NCBI RefSeq assembly: GCF_030230605.1
Contig: NZ_JASPDO010000022.1
Span: forward strand, 1-45,597
DNA length: 45,597 bases
Direction of reading: 5' to 3'
DNA from: Brevibacterium sp. UMB1308A
GTDB taxonomy: Bacteria; Actinomycetota; Actinomycetes; Actinomycetales; Brevibacteriaceae
Under the pieces are notes generated by a model. The model saw only the letters and a list, made by a program, of their open reading frames with translations, searched no databases and was not told where the DNA came from. Shown here piece by piece: positions 15,774-23,025 of this stretch; the stretch's first letter is position 1, and every line of letters starts with the position of its first letter. The position numbers and the translations under genes were made by a program.

Positions 15774-16628
15774 ATGACACACGCGACACTTGCAGACATC
15801 ATCGCGCACATCGAAGAACTGTGGCCCACCGAATACGCCGAATCATGGGACTCCAACGGCCTCGCAACCGGTGATCTCAACGCTCGCGTGTCCACGATTC
15901 TTATGGCTCTTGACCCCATGGACGCGGTGATCGACGAAGCAGTTGCTCTCAACGCCGACCTGCTCTTCACCCACCACCCGCTTCTTCTCCGCGGTGTCAC
16001 CAGCGTCGCTGCACACACGTTAAAAGGCGGTGCCCTTACCCGGCTCATTTCGCATGGCATCGCACAGTACAACGCGCACACCAACGCCGACTCAGCGCAA
16101 GGTGGCGTATCTGACGTCCTGGCCGACATGCTAGAACTCACAGACCGGCAGCCAATCACCTCGGGCCCCAACCACGCAGAAGGCGTTGGCCTGGGACGCG
16201 TAGGAACCCTTCCTAAACCCCGCACAGTCTCAGAACTTGCATACACTCTTGCCCGCTCAACACCAGCAACTAAAACCGGAATCCGCGTGGCCGGAGACCC
16301 CAACGCGACCGTCTCACGGGTAGCCGTTTTGGCAGGCTCAGGTGACTCCCTCTTCGACGAGGTCCGGGCCCACGGCGCTGACGTCTATGTCACCTCGGAC
16401 TTGCGTCACCACCCTGCAACGGAAGCCCGTGACACCTCCCACAGAACAACCAACACGCCACACCTCATCGACGTGGCACACTGGGCGGCCGAATCCCCAT
16501 GGATGAGCATTGCCGCAACTCAGCTGGGGGAGAAGCTCAAAGAGAACGGCTTTGACGTCGACATTCACGTCTCCACCACCCGTACCGACCCATGGGACCT
16601 GCGCATTGCATCCCATGACGACGCCTAA
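15774..16628 (+). CDS. Nif3-like dinuclear metal-centre protein
   Basis: This 284-residue protein belongs to the Nif3/YbgI family, ring-shaped hexamers with two metal ions per subunit. The N-terminal motifs WPTEYAESWDSNGL, LFTHHPLLLRGV and YNAHTNADSAQGGVSD carry the likely metal ligands. The C-terminal part has VAVLAGSGDSLFDEV, GADVYVTSDLRHH and LIDVAHWAAESPWM with further conserved His, Asp and Glu residues. A GTP cyclohydrolase label is often given to the family, but its role is not established. It lies 13 bases upstream of a zinc-ribbon protein gene, a pairing common in actinobacteria. Confidence 0.9.
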   Translation: MTHATLADIIAHIEELWPTEYAESWDSNGLATGDLNARVSTILMALDPMDAVIDEAVALNADLLFTHHPLLLRGVTSVAAHTLKGGALTRLISHGIAQYNAHTNADSAQGGVSDVLADMLELTDRQPITSGPNHAEGVGLGRVGTLPKPRTVSELAYTLARSTPATKTGIRVAGDPNATVSRVAVLAGSGDSLFDEVRAHGADVYVTSDLRHHPATEARDTSHRTTNTPHLIDVAHWAAESPWMSIAATQLGEKLKENGFDVDIHVSTTRTDPWDLRIASHDDA

Positions 16629-16641
16629 GGAGAGGACGGCC

Positions 16642-17364
16642 ATGGAACTCACGCCTGAACAGCACAGCGCCACCCTTGAATGGATTCGGGTATCTGCACA
16701 ACTGCGCAAGAACCGGGCAGACGCACAGCAAAAAGAGCTCAAAGAGGAACTCACCGCGCTGGTGGCTCAGCACAAGGAACAAGCGGGGAAGATCGCAAAG
16801 TTGAACGCCCACCGTGAGGCCGTTCAAAAGCAGGTGCGCGAACTCAACGCACGTAGCACCGACCTCGAAGCGGAAATCAGCGGGCGCGAACAACGGATGA
16901 ACGACGGGACTGGGCTCACGTCAAGCGACCTGGTAGCGATCGGCAAAGAGATCGACACGCTCAAGGAAAAACTGCAACGCACAGAGGACGAACACCTTGC
17001 GGCCTTGCAAGAAGAAGAGCGCGTTACTTCCGCAGTGGAAACCGCCACGGAAGAAGGTCACGCGATCGCCGCGCGTGGAAAAAAGCTCCAAGAAGAACGC
17101 GCGCGCACAGCCACAACGCTTGACGCTCAGGCCCAAGAGCTTTCGTCACAACTGGCGGGGCTGGCGAAGAACATGGGGGACTTTGGCACTCAGGTGACAC
17201 AACGCGCCCAGGACGGGCCCGGAGCTGCCACGTTACGCGCAGGCAGCTGCGGCGGGTGCGGTGCGGCACTCAGCGGAACAGCCCGTGACGCCTTGGCAAA
17301 CTCAGGCCCGTACAGTGTGGCCGAATGCGAAGAGTGCGACAGTTACGTCATCAAGGAAGGGTGA
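16642..17364 (+). CDS. Coiled-coil protein with C4 zinc ribbon
   Basis: The ATG at 16642 is chosen because AAGGAGAGG lies about 7 bases upstream; the open frame runs further back into the Nif3-like gene. The 240 residues are mostly a long coiled coil (about 20-190), rich in Glu, Gln, Lys and Ala. The end is a zinc ribbon with two CxxC pairs: GSCGGCG and ECEECDSY. The family is widespread in actinobacteria and sits next to Nif3-like genes and RNase H-type genes; a link to nucleic acid has been proposed, but I would not assign a function. It is co-directional with the Nif3-like gene, with 13 bases between. Confidence 0.88.
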   Translation: MELTPEQHSATLEWIRVSAQLRKNRADAQQKELKEELTALVAQHKEQAGKIAKLNAHREAVQKQVRELNARSTDLEAEISGREQRMNDGTGLTSSDLVAIGKEIDTLKEKLQRTEDEHLAALQEEERVTSAVETATEEGHAIAARGKKLQEERARTATTLDAQAQELSSQLAGLAKNMGDFGTQVTQRAQDGPGAATLRAGSCGGCGAALSGTARDALANSGPYSVAECEECDSYVIKEG

Positions 17365-17368
17365 ACTC

Positions 17369-18076
17369 TCAGACCACAATCGTGATCTCAGGGTGGTCGT
17401 GCTCGACAGTGAACGCCTCCTCAAGCGCGTCCACCACGCCTTCGGGAGTCGTGGGTATCTGCTCGTCTCGGTTTAGCAGGTGTCGCGCCACCAGCCCACG
17501 TGTATGTTTCGCGTTGTGTGAAACAGTTTTGCGCACCCCGTCAGCCTCAGTGACCACCTTGACTGGAAGCGTATTCGCCCCCGGCCACGCATGCCGGTAA
17601 GTACCCGAACGGCAGTCGACAACGACCTCGGCGGCCCACGCGTCATCCAAAACCGGTGACAGCCGCTTCTTCCACCACGTAGCGAGCTTGGGAGTCATGG
17701 TGTACCGGTAGGCAGGAATATGATCACGCGCATTCACCACACCAAACAGGGCGCTGCTGATGAACACCGCGTCCAAGCGATCCTCATGTGTCACCGTGTC
17801 CGCGTCCAAGGCCGTGTAAAGGACACCCGTGTATGTGTTGATGGCAGGCCCGGCCGAGGCGGTAAAAAGTTCCGTATTGCGTTCCACTTCCGGCGCCAAG
17901 CGTTGACTCACACCTAACTCTTCCCACCCGCGTTCGCGGGCAGAAATCTCCATGAGTGTGTCACACATGTGTGAGCGATCCTCAGTGAGTTCTGGGAAAG
18001 ACAGCTGGTCAAGGTTCAGCGGATCGCCGTGCGTGTGCGGAGTCTTGGATTCCGACGGAGGCAAAAGAATAATCAC
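17369..18076 (-). CDS. yaaA: YaaA-family peroxide stress protein (UPF0246)
   Basis: This 235-residue protein starts with the YaaA motif MIILLPPSESKTP and continues with family segments such as GVLYTALDAD, FISSALFGVVNARDHIPAYR and VDCRSGTYRHAWP. In E. coli YaaA lowers free iron and DNA damage under peroxide stress and has a DNA-binding fold. The start is GTG at 18074-18076, with TAGGAT six bases upstream and no ribosome-binding site, so the mRNA is probably leaderless. It is divergent from rnpB and its stop lies 4 bases from the zinc-ribbon stop (convergent). Confidence 0.88.
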   Translation of the reverse strand: MIILLPPSESKTPHTHGDPLNLDQLSFPELTEDRSHMCDTLMEISARERGWEELGVSQRLAPEVERNTELFTASAGPAINTYTGVLYTALDADTVTHEDRLDAVFISSALFGVVNARDHIPAYRYTMTPKLATWWKKRLSPVLDDAWAAEVVVDCRSGTYRHAWPGANTLPVKVVTEADGVRKTVSHNAKHTRGLVARHLLNRDEQIPTTPEGVVDALEEAFTVEHDHPEITIVV

Positions 18077-18082
18077 ACGTCG

Positions 18083-18088
18083 ATCCTA
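18083..18088 (-). promoter_or_regulatory. -10 box TAGGAT of a leaderless yaaA mRNA
   Basis: On the minus strand TAGGAT is followed by exactly 6 bases and then the GTG start. It lies in the short gap before rnpB, so the two divergent promoters overlap closely. Confidence 0.55.
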
Positions 18089-18101
18089 AGGTAAAATGTT
18101 C

Positions 18102-18462
18102 CGCTGGACAGGTCGTGGGACGACTACGTGAAAACGAGGAACGTCCGGGCTCCACAGAGCACGGTGGTGGGTAACGCCCACCCGGGGTAACTCGCGGGAA
18201 AGTGCCACAGAAAACAGACCGCCACGTAAGTGGTAAGGGTGAAAAGGTGGTGTAAGAGACCACCAGTGTTCCAGGTGACTGGAATAGCTTGGTAAACCCC
18301 ACCGGGAGCAAGATCAGACAGACAGCGTAGGCTGCTCGCTTAGCTGTCGGGTGGATCGCTTGAGCGCCGTGGCAACACGTCGCCTAGATAGATTGTCGTC
18401 GCGTGGACGCGGGTAACTGCCCCACGTACAAAACCCGGCGTATACGCGGCCTGTCCCTCACA
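18102..18462 (+). ncRNA. rnpB: RNase P RNA, bacterial type A
   Basis: This is the catalytic RNA that trims the 5' leader of tRNA precursors. The first conserved core is seen as GAGGAACGTCCGGGCTCCAC (18135 onward), the second as CAGAAAACAGACCGCC around 18208, and the 3' core as GATAGATTGTCGTCGC near 18388. The ends pair: GGACAGG at 18106-18112 with CCTGTCC at 18450-18456 forms helix P1. The core gives the strand. Ends are estimated to within a few bases. The length fits the actinobacterial type A class. Confidence 0.93.
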
Positions 18463-18480
18463 GGTTTTTACCGGCCCGGA

Positions 18481-19263
18481 TCATGCGTGCTGGTGCGCGA
18501 ACAGCGCGGCCCCCACGATCCCTGCGTCATTGTGTAACTGTGCCGTGACAACGGGGACTGGCACGTCGATGAGGTGCAACCACGACGCGTGCTGGGAGGA
18601 AATCCAGCCACCCACAATGATGAGTTCCGGATTCGTTAGGAGCACGATCTGGTCGAGGTATCTTTGCAGGCGTCCGGCCCATTCTTCGTACGTGAGCCCT
18701 TCGCGGTCTTTTGTGGACACAGAAGCGTAGCGTTCACCATTTTTGCCGTCGACAGTGATGTGGCCCAATTCGGTGTACGGATATAGTTCGCCACGTGTAA
18801 ACAGGGCCGACCCGATCCCGGTCCCCAAAGTGAGCATGAGAACTGATTTGTCCTGGGCCTGTGAACCCGCGCCAAAGCGCATTTCGGCAAGACCTGCAGC
18901 ATCTGCGTCGTTCAAGAACAAGCACTGCGCACCCGTCACGGATGAGAAGACGGTCGAAACATCTTCTCCGATCCACGATTGGTCCAGGTTCCCTAAAAAG
19001 GTCACCTTTCCTCGGCGAATTGATCCGGGGAAGGCAAGCCCAATGGGCAGTGACCGTATTCCGTCAGGGATCGTGTGGCGTGAGCGCTCTTCAAGTTCGT
19101 TGAGAGCCTGGCCTACGGCCTTTGCCACATTCGTAGCCGTTGAAGGCTGGGGAGTGGGAATGCGAAGCTGTTCGTCCATGAGGGTGCCTGTTGCCCAGTC
19201 CACACATGCGACTTTGATGCCAGTTCCGCCAATATCAATTCCCACAGCCCACTGCTCTGACAC
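18481..19263 (-). CDS. ppgK: Polyphosphate glucokinase (ROK family)
   Basis: This 260-residue enzyme phosphorylates glucose with polyphosphate, and often also ATP. Motifs are the phosphate-binding loop GIDIGGTGIKVACVD near the start, FLNDADAAGLAEMRFG, LMLTLGTGIGSALF and the ELGHITVDG glucose site. The length and the absence of a ROK zinc cluster (CxCGxxGC) match actinobacterial PPGK rather than ATP glucokinase. The start is GTG at 19261-19263 with GAGGAG upstream. The gap to map is 12 bases, so the two genes are co-transcribed, map first. Confidence 0.92.
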   Translation of the reverse strand: MSEQWAVGIDIGGTGIKVACVDWATGTLMDEQLRIPTPQPSTATNVAKAVGQALNELEERSRHTIPDGIRSLPIGLAFPGSIRRGKVTFLGNLDQSWIGEDVSTVFSSVTGAQCLFLNDADAAGLAEMRFGAGSQAQDKSVLMLTLGTGIGSALFTRGELYPYTELGHITVDGKNGERYASVSTKDREGLTYEEWAGRLQRYLDQIVLLTNPELIIVGGWISSQHASWLHLIDVPVPVVTAQLHNDAGIVGAALFAHQHA

Positions 19264-19275
19264 GGCTACTCCTCG

Positions 19276-20145
19276 TTATTCCTGATCGGGCAGGGTCAAG
19301 ATCTCTGATCCGGTTTCGGTCACCACTAGGGTGTGTTCAAACTGGGCAGAACGTTTGCGGTCCTTTGTCACGATTGTCCAGCCGTCGTCCCACGCGTCGT
19401 ATTTCTCAGTGCCGAGGTTGAGCATGGGTTCGATCGTAAAGATCATTCCCGGCTCCATGACTTCGTTATGTGCAGGGGCTGCGTCGTAGTGGGGGACGAT
19501 GAGTCCTGTGTGGAAGTCTCGGCCTACACCGTGCCCGGTGAAGTCGCGTACCACGCCGTAGCCAAAACGATTAGCGTACTTTTCGATGACGCGACCGATG
19601 ACGTTGATTTCACGCCCAGGCTTTACGGCCTTGATGCCCCTCATGGTTGCTTCGTATGTGCGTTCCACCAGGAGTTTCGACTCTTCGTCAACGTCACCGA
19701 CAAGGAACGTGTAGTTGGTGTCACCGTGCATATCGCCGATGTACGCAGTGATGTCTAGGTTAATAATGTCACCGTCTTGAAGGACAGTGGAGTCAGGGAT
19801 GCCGTGGCAAATCACTTCGTTGACAGAAGTACAGATGGACTTGGGGAAACCACGGTAGCCCAAGCATGACGGATACGCGTTGTGGTCGAGCAAGAATTCG
19901 TGTGCGATCTTGTCAATCTGGTCAGTAGTCTTCCCGGGGATACACGCTTTTCCAGCTTCCACGATTGCGTTCGCGGCGATCCGTCCAGCTATCCGTACAC
20001 GTTCAATTTCTTCATCCGTGTACATGTTTCCGCCCAAACCTTCAGTGGGTTCACGCTTGCCCACGTACTCAGGGCGTGGAATTGAAGACGGGACGGACAG
20101 CTGAGGCGAAACAGTGCCTTTAGTGAGGTTACCAATCGAAGTCAT
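19276..20145 (-). CDS. map: Methionine aminopeptidase, type I, N-terminally extended
   Basis: This enzyme removes the first methionine from new proteins. Of its 289 residues, the first ~40 are a proline-containing extension before the catalytic domain, as in the mycobacterial MapB type. The five metal ligands are visible: Asp in [10 protein letters not shown], Asp in GDMHGDTN, His in [14 protein letters not shown], Glu in IFTIEPML and Glu in QFEHTLVV. The ATG at 20143-20145 has GGAAG about 5 bases upstream. It is the first gene of a probable two-gene unit with ppgK. Confidence 0.93.
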   Translation of the reverse strand: MTSIGNLTKGTVSPQLSVPSSIPRPEYVGKREPTEGLGGNMYTDEEIERVRIAGRIAANAIVEAGKACIPGKTTDQIDKIAHEFLLDHNAYPSCLGYRGFPKSICTSVNEVICHGIPDSTVLQDGDIINLDITAYIGDMHGDTNYTFLVGDVDEESKLLVERTYEATMRGIKAVKPGREINVIGRVIEKYANRFGYGVVRDFTGHGVGRDFHTGLIVPHYDAAPAHNEVMEPGMIFTIEPMLNLGTEKYDAWDDGWTIVTKDRKRSAQFEHTLVVTETGSEILTLPDQE

Positions 20146-20163
20146 GATGCTTCCATGATAGTC

Positions 20164-20196
20164 ATAGGGGCCCAGCTTATGGCTGGACCCCTATGT
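20164..20196. terminator. Hairpin terminator downstream of ald
   Basis: ATAGGGGCCCAGC and GCTGGACCCCTAT pair around a short loop with one mismatch. It lies 14 bases beyond the ald stop and upstream of map. There is no long T run, so termination strength is uncertain. Confidence 0.6.
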
Positions 20197-20209
20197 GACT
20201 CGTCATAAA

Positions 20210-21325
20210 CTACTTGAGAATCTCGTCGACCGGTGTGAACTCCATGTTGAACGCTTCTGCAACTGCGTCGTTCGTGACATGACCCGCGTCAGTGTTCAGA
20301 CCCTTTGCCAGTGCAGGGTCCTTGCGCATGGCGTCCTTCCAGCCCATCGACGCAATCTTCGTTGCGTACTGCAGGGTTGCGTTCGTCAATGCACGCGTGG
20401 AGGTAGCGGCAACAGCGCCCGGCATGTTTGCCACGCAGTAGTAGATCGAGTCGTGAACCTTGAACGTGGGGTCGTCGTGAGTTGTAGGACGCGAATTTTC
20501 AAAGCATCCACCCTGGTCGATCGCAATATCAACCAGAACCGATCCCTTACGCATGTTCTTCACCATGTCGTCTGTAACCAACTTAGGCGCACGCTTACCA
20601 GGGATCAGAACAGAACCGATTACCAGGTCGGAAGTCGACAGAGCCCTCTCGATCTCATAAGCGTTCGACACGGTAGTCTGCATGAGCGAACCGAAGGTCT
20701 CGTCAATCTGACGCAGACGTGCAATGTTGATGTCGATGATTTCCACATGCGCACCCATGCCTGCAGCGATTCGGGCCGCGTTCGTGCCAGCGACACCAGC
20801 ACCAATTACGGTGACGTGGGCGCGTTCAACGCCCGGGGTACCTGAAAGAAGAACTCCGCGACCGCCTCGGGGTGAAAGAAGCTCAGCGGCACCTACCTGC
20901 GGGGCAAGGCGCCCAGCGATTTCCGACATGGGCGCGAGGAGTGGTAGCCCGCGGTTTTCCAGCTGGACCGTTTCATATGCGATAGAGGTCGTGCCAGCTT
21001 CAAGAAGTGCCTTGGTGAGTGGCTCGTCAGCTGCCAAGTGCAGGTAGGTGAACAGTGTGAGGTCTTCACGCAAGAAACCGTACTCAGATGCGATAGGTTC
21101 TTTGACCTTCATAACCATCTCGCCGGCTTTCCAGGTTTCTTCCGCTGTATTGGCAATCTGTGCGCCAGCCTCGATGTACTGTTCGTCAGAGATAGCCGAT
21201 CCAACACCCGCGCCTTTCTGCACAGTCACCGTGTGACCAGCGCGAACAAGCTCAGTGACACCAGCAGGAGTGACTGCGACGCGGTTTTCGTTGTTTTTGA
21301 CTTCTGTGGGGACTGAGATATGCAT
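20210..21325 (-). CDS. ald: Alanine dehydrogenase
   Basis: This 371-residue enzyme interconverts L-alanine with pyruvate and ammonia using NAD. The N-terminus is typical (MHISVPTEVKNNENRVAVTP). The substrate lysine is in VMKVKEP and the catalytic histidine in TYLHLA. The NAD-binding fold is GAGVAGTNAARIAAGMGA with the acidic end of strand 2 at EIIDIN. The C-terminal motif is NMPGAVAATSTRALTNATL. The ATG at 21323-21325 is chosen because AAAGGAGAACGG lies directly upstream; a longer open frame is not supported. Placement next to the glutamine synthetase cluster suggests nitrogen use from alanine. Confidence 0.94.
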   Translation of the reverse strand: MHISVPTEVKNNENRVAVTPAGVTELVRAGHTVTVQKGAGVGSAISDEQYIEAGAQIANTAEETWKAGEMVMKVKEPIASEYGFLREDLTLFTYLHLAADEPLTKALLEAGTTSIAYETVQLENRGLPLLAPMSEIAGRLAPQVGAAELLSPRGGRGVLLSGTPGVERAHVTVIGAGVAGTNAARIAAGMGAHVEIIDINIARLRQIDETFGSLMQTTVSNAYEIERALSTSDLVIGSVLIPGKRAPKLVTDDMVKNMRKGSVLVDIAIDQGGCFENSRPTTHDDPTFKVHDSIYYCVANMPGAVAATSTRALTNATLQYATKIASMGWKDAMRKDPALAKGLNTDAGHVTNDAVAEAFNMEFTPVDEILK

Positions 21326-21496
21326 CCGTTCTCCTTTGTTCGTGACGCACGTGTGCAAGGTCTTTACTCAGCAGTTCGAACAATACTCACTCATGCACAG
21401 TTATCCAAAATGCGGACTTACCGTTGTTTTTTCAGATCTTTTGTGTGTCGGTCGCGATACGCTGAACGCGTACACCATTGATCGGAGGGAGCTCTC

Positions 21497-21691
21497 ATGG
21501 CAGACACCGGTGACGAAAAGTTCTTCTTCAATTTGGAGACTGGCCAAGTCGAAAAAGGCAAGGTCAGTGCGTGGGATAAACGCATGGGCCCATACGACAC
21601 ACAAGAGGAAGCTCAGCAAGCTCTCGAAACAGCTCAAGAACGTACCCGTGAGTGGGACCAGGACGATCAAGAGTGGGAGAACAATTCATGA
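21497..21691 (+). CDS. Small SPOR-like acidic protein upstream of glnA2
   Basis: This 64-residue protein starts MADTGDEKFFFNLETGQVEKG and ends in an acidic, tryptophan-containing tail (REWDQDDQEWENN). The pattern fits the short SPOR-like proteins of actinobacteria: a phenylalanine-rich strand, then GPYDTQEEAQQAL like the end of a SPOR repeat. It has no signal peptide, so it acts in the cytoplasm if it folds alone. GGAGGGAG lies upstream of ATG 21497. Its stop overlaps the glnA2 start (ATGA), so the two are translated together. The role is unknown; coupling suggests a link with glutamine synthetase. Confidence 0.8.
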   Translation: MADTGDEKFFFNLETGQVEKGKVSAWDKRMGPYDTQEEAQQALETAQERTREWDQDDQEWENNS

Positions 21692-23025
21692 CCGACCACC
21701 GTCGCTATGTGCTCCAGACCATCGAGGACAAGGATGTCCGGTTTATTCGATTGTGGTTTAGCGATGTGCTGGGACGGCTGAAGTCTGTAGCGATCGTTCC
21801 GGCGGAACTCGAAAGCGCATTCGATGAAGGTATCGGTTTCGACGGGTCATCAGTTGAAGGCTTCGCACGGATCTATGAATCCGATATGGTTCTCAAACCT
21901 GACGCTTCGACATTCGAGCTCCTCCCGTGGCGAGGAGGAGACGACCCTACAGGCCGTATTTTCTGCGACATCAACACCCCTGAAGGTGTTCCTGCTTCCG
22001 CTGACTCAAGGCAAGTGCTCAAACGCACAATGGAGAAGGCAGCCCAAATGGGATTCACCTTCTACGTCCACCCAGAAATTGAGTTCTACCTGTTCAAGTC
22101 TGGTGAGCTCAACGGCCAACCCCCTGTTCCCGTCGACACAGCCGGATACTTTGATCACGTCAACGGCGGAACAGCCAACGACTTCCGACGTGCAGCGGTG
22201 CAAATGCTCGAAGAGATGGGCATTTCTGTGGAGTTTTCCCATCACGAAGGTGGGCCGGGGCAAAACGAGATCGACCTACGGTACGCCGACGGCCTCACCA
22301 TGGCTGATCACGTGCAGACTTTTAAGACCGTCATCAAAGAGGTTGCACTAGAACGTGGCGTCTACGCGTCATTCATGCCTAAACCCTTGGCGGATGAACC
22401 TGGCAACGGCATGCACACGCACATGTCGCTGTTTGAAGGCGATGACAACGCATTTTATGAACCAGGCGCACGCTATCAACTGTCCAAGATTGGCCGGCAG
22501 TTCGTCGCCGGGATCCTCAAACACGCGCCGGAATTCTGCGCTGTCACCAACCAGTACGTGAACTCGTACAAGCGTCTGTGGACCGGCCACGAGGCTCCTA
22601 GCTTCATCTGTTGGGGCCATCGCAACCGTTCGGCGTTGGTCCGCGTTCCGCAGTACAAATCAGGCAAGTCGTCCTCAGCGCGCATTGAGTACCGTGGCAT
22701 GGATTCTTCGGCTAACCCGTATTTGGCGTATTCCGTTCTATTGGCTGCGGGCCTGAAAGGGATCGAAGAGGAGTACGTGCTTCCTCTCGAGGCCGAAGAT
22801 GACGTGTGGCAGCTGTCCAATAACGAACGTCGTGCCCTTGGCATTGAACCTTTGCCGTCGAGCTTGTCGCATGCTGTACACAACATGGAACACAGTGAAC
22901 TTGTCGCTGAAACCCTGGGCGAAGAAGTGTTCGACTACTTTTTGAAGAATAAGCGCGATGAGTGGTCCCAGTACCGTGCTCAAGTGACACAGTTTGAGCT
23001 GTCTCGCCACTTCAACTCCCTGTAA
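21688..23025 (+). CDS. glnA2: Glutamine synthetase GlnA2 (type I)
   Basis: This 445-residue enzyme makes glutamine from glutamate, ammonia and ATP. I start at ATG 21688, which overlaps the stop of the small gene before it (ATGA). Motifs are the N-terminal EDKDVRFIRLWFSDVLGRLKS, GFDGSSVEGFARI, the metal site around EIEFYLF, GNGMHTHMSL and the ATP/glutamate loops NSYKRLWTGHEAP and NRSALVRVP. The region that carries the adenylylated tyrosine in GlnA1 lacks the DLYELP segment, as expected for GlnA2. It overlaps glnE by one base (TAATG), so glnE translation is coupled. This order (glnA2 then glnE) is the one known in mycobacteria. Confidence 0.95.
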   Translation: MTDHRRYVLQTIEDKDVRFIRLWFSDVLGRLKSVAIVPAELESAFDEGIGFDGSSVEGFARIYESDMVLKPDASTFELLPWRGGDDPTGRIFCDINTPEGVPASADSRQVLKRTMEKAAQMGFTFYVHPEIEFYLFKSGELNGQPPVPVDTAGYFDHVNGGTANDFRRAAVQMLEEMGISVEFSHHEGGPGQNEIDLRYADGLTMADHVQTFKTVIKEVALERGVYASFMPKPLADEPGNGMHTHMSLFEGDDNAFYEPGARYQLSKIGRQFVAGILKHAPEFCAVTNQYVNSYKRLWTGHEAPSFICWGHRNRSALVRVPQYKSGKSSSARIEYRGMDSSANPYLAYSVLLAAGLKGIEEEYVLPLEAEDDVWQLSNNERRALGIEPLPSSLSHAVHNMEHSELVAETLGEEVFDYFLKNKRDEWSQYRAQVTQFELSRHFNSL

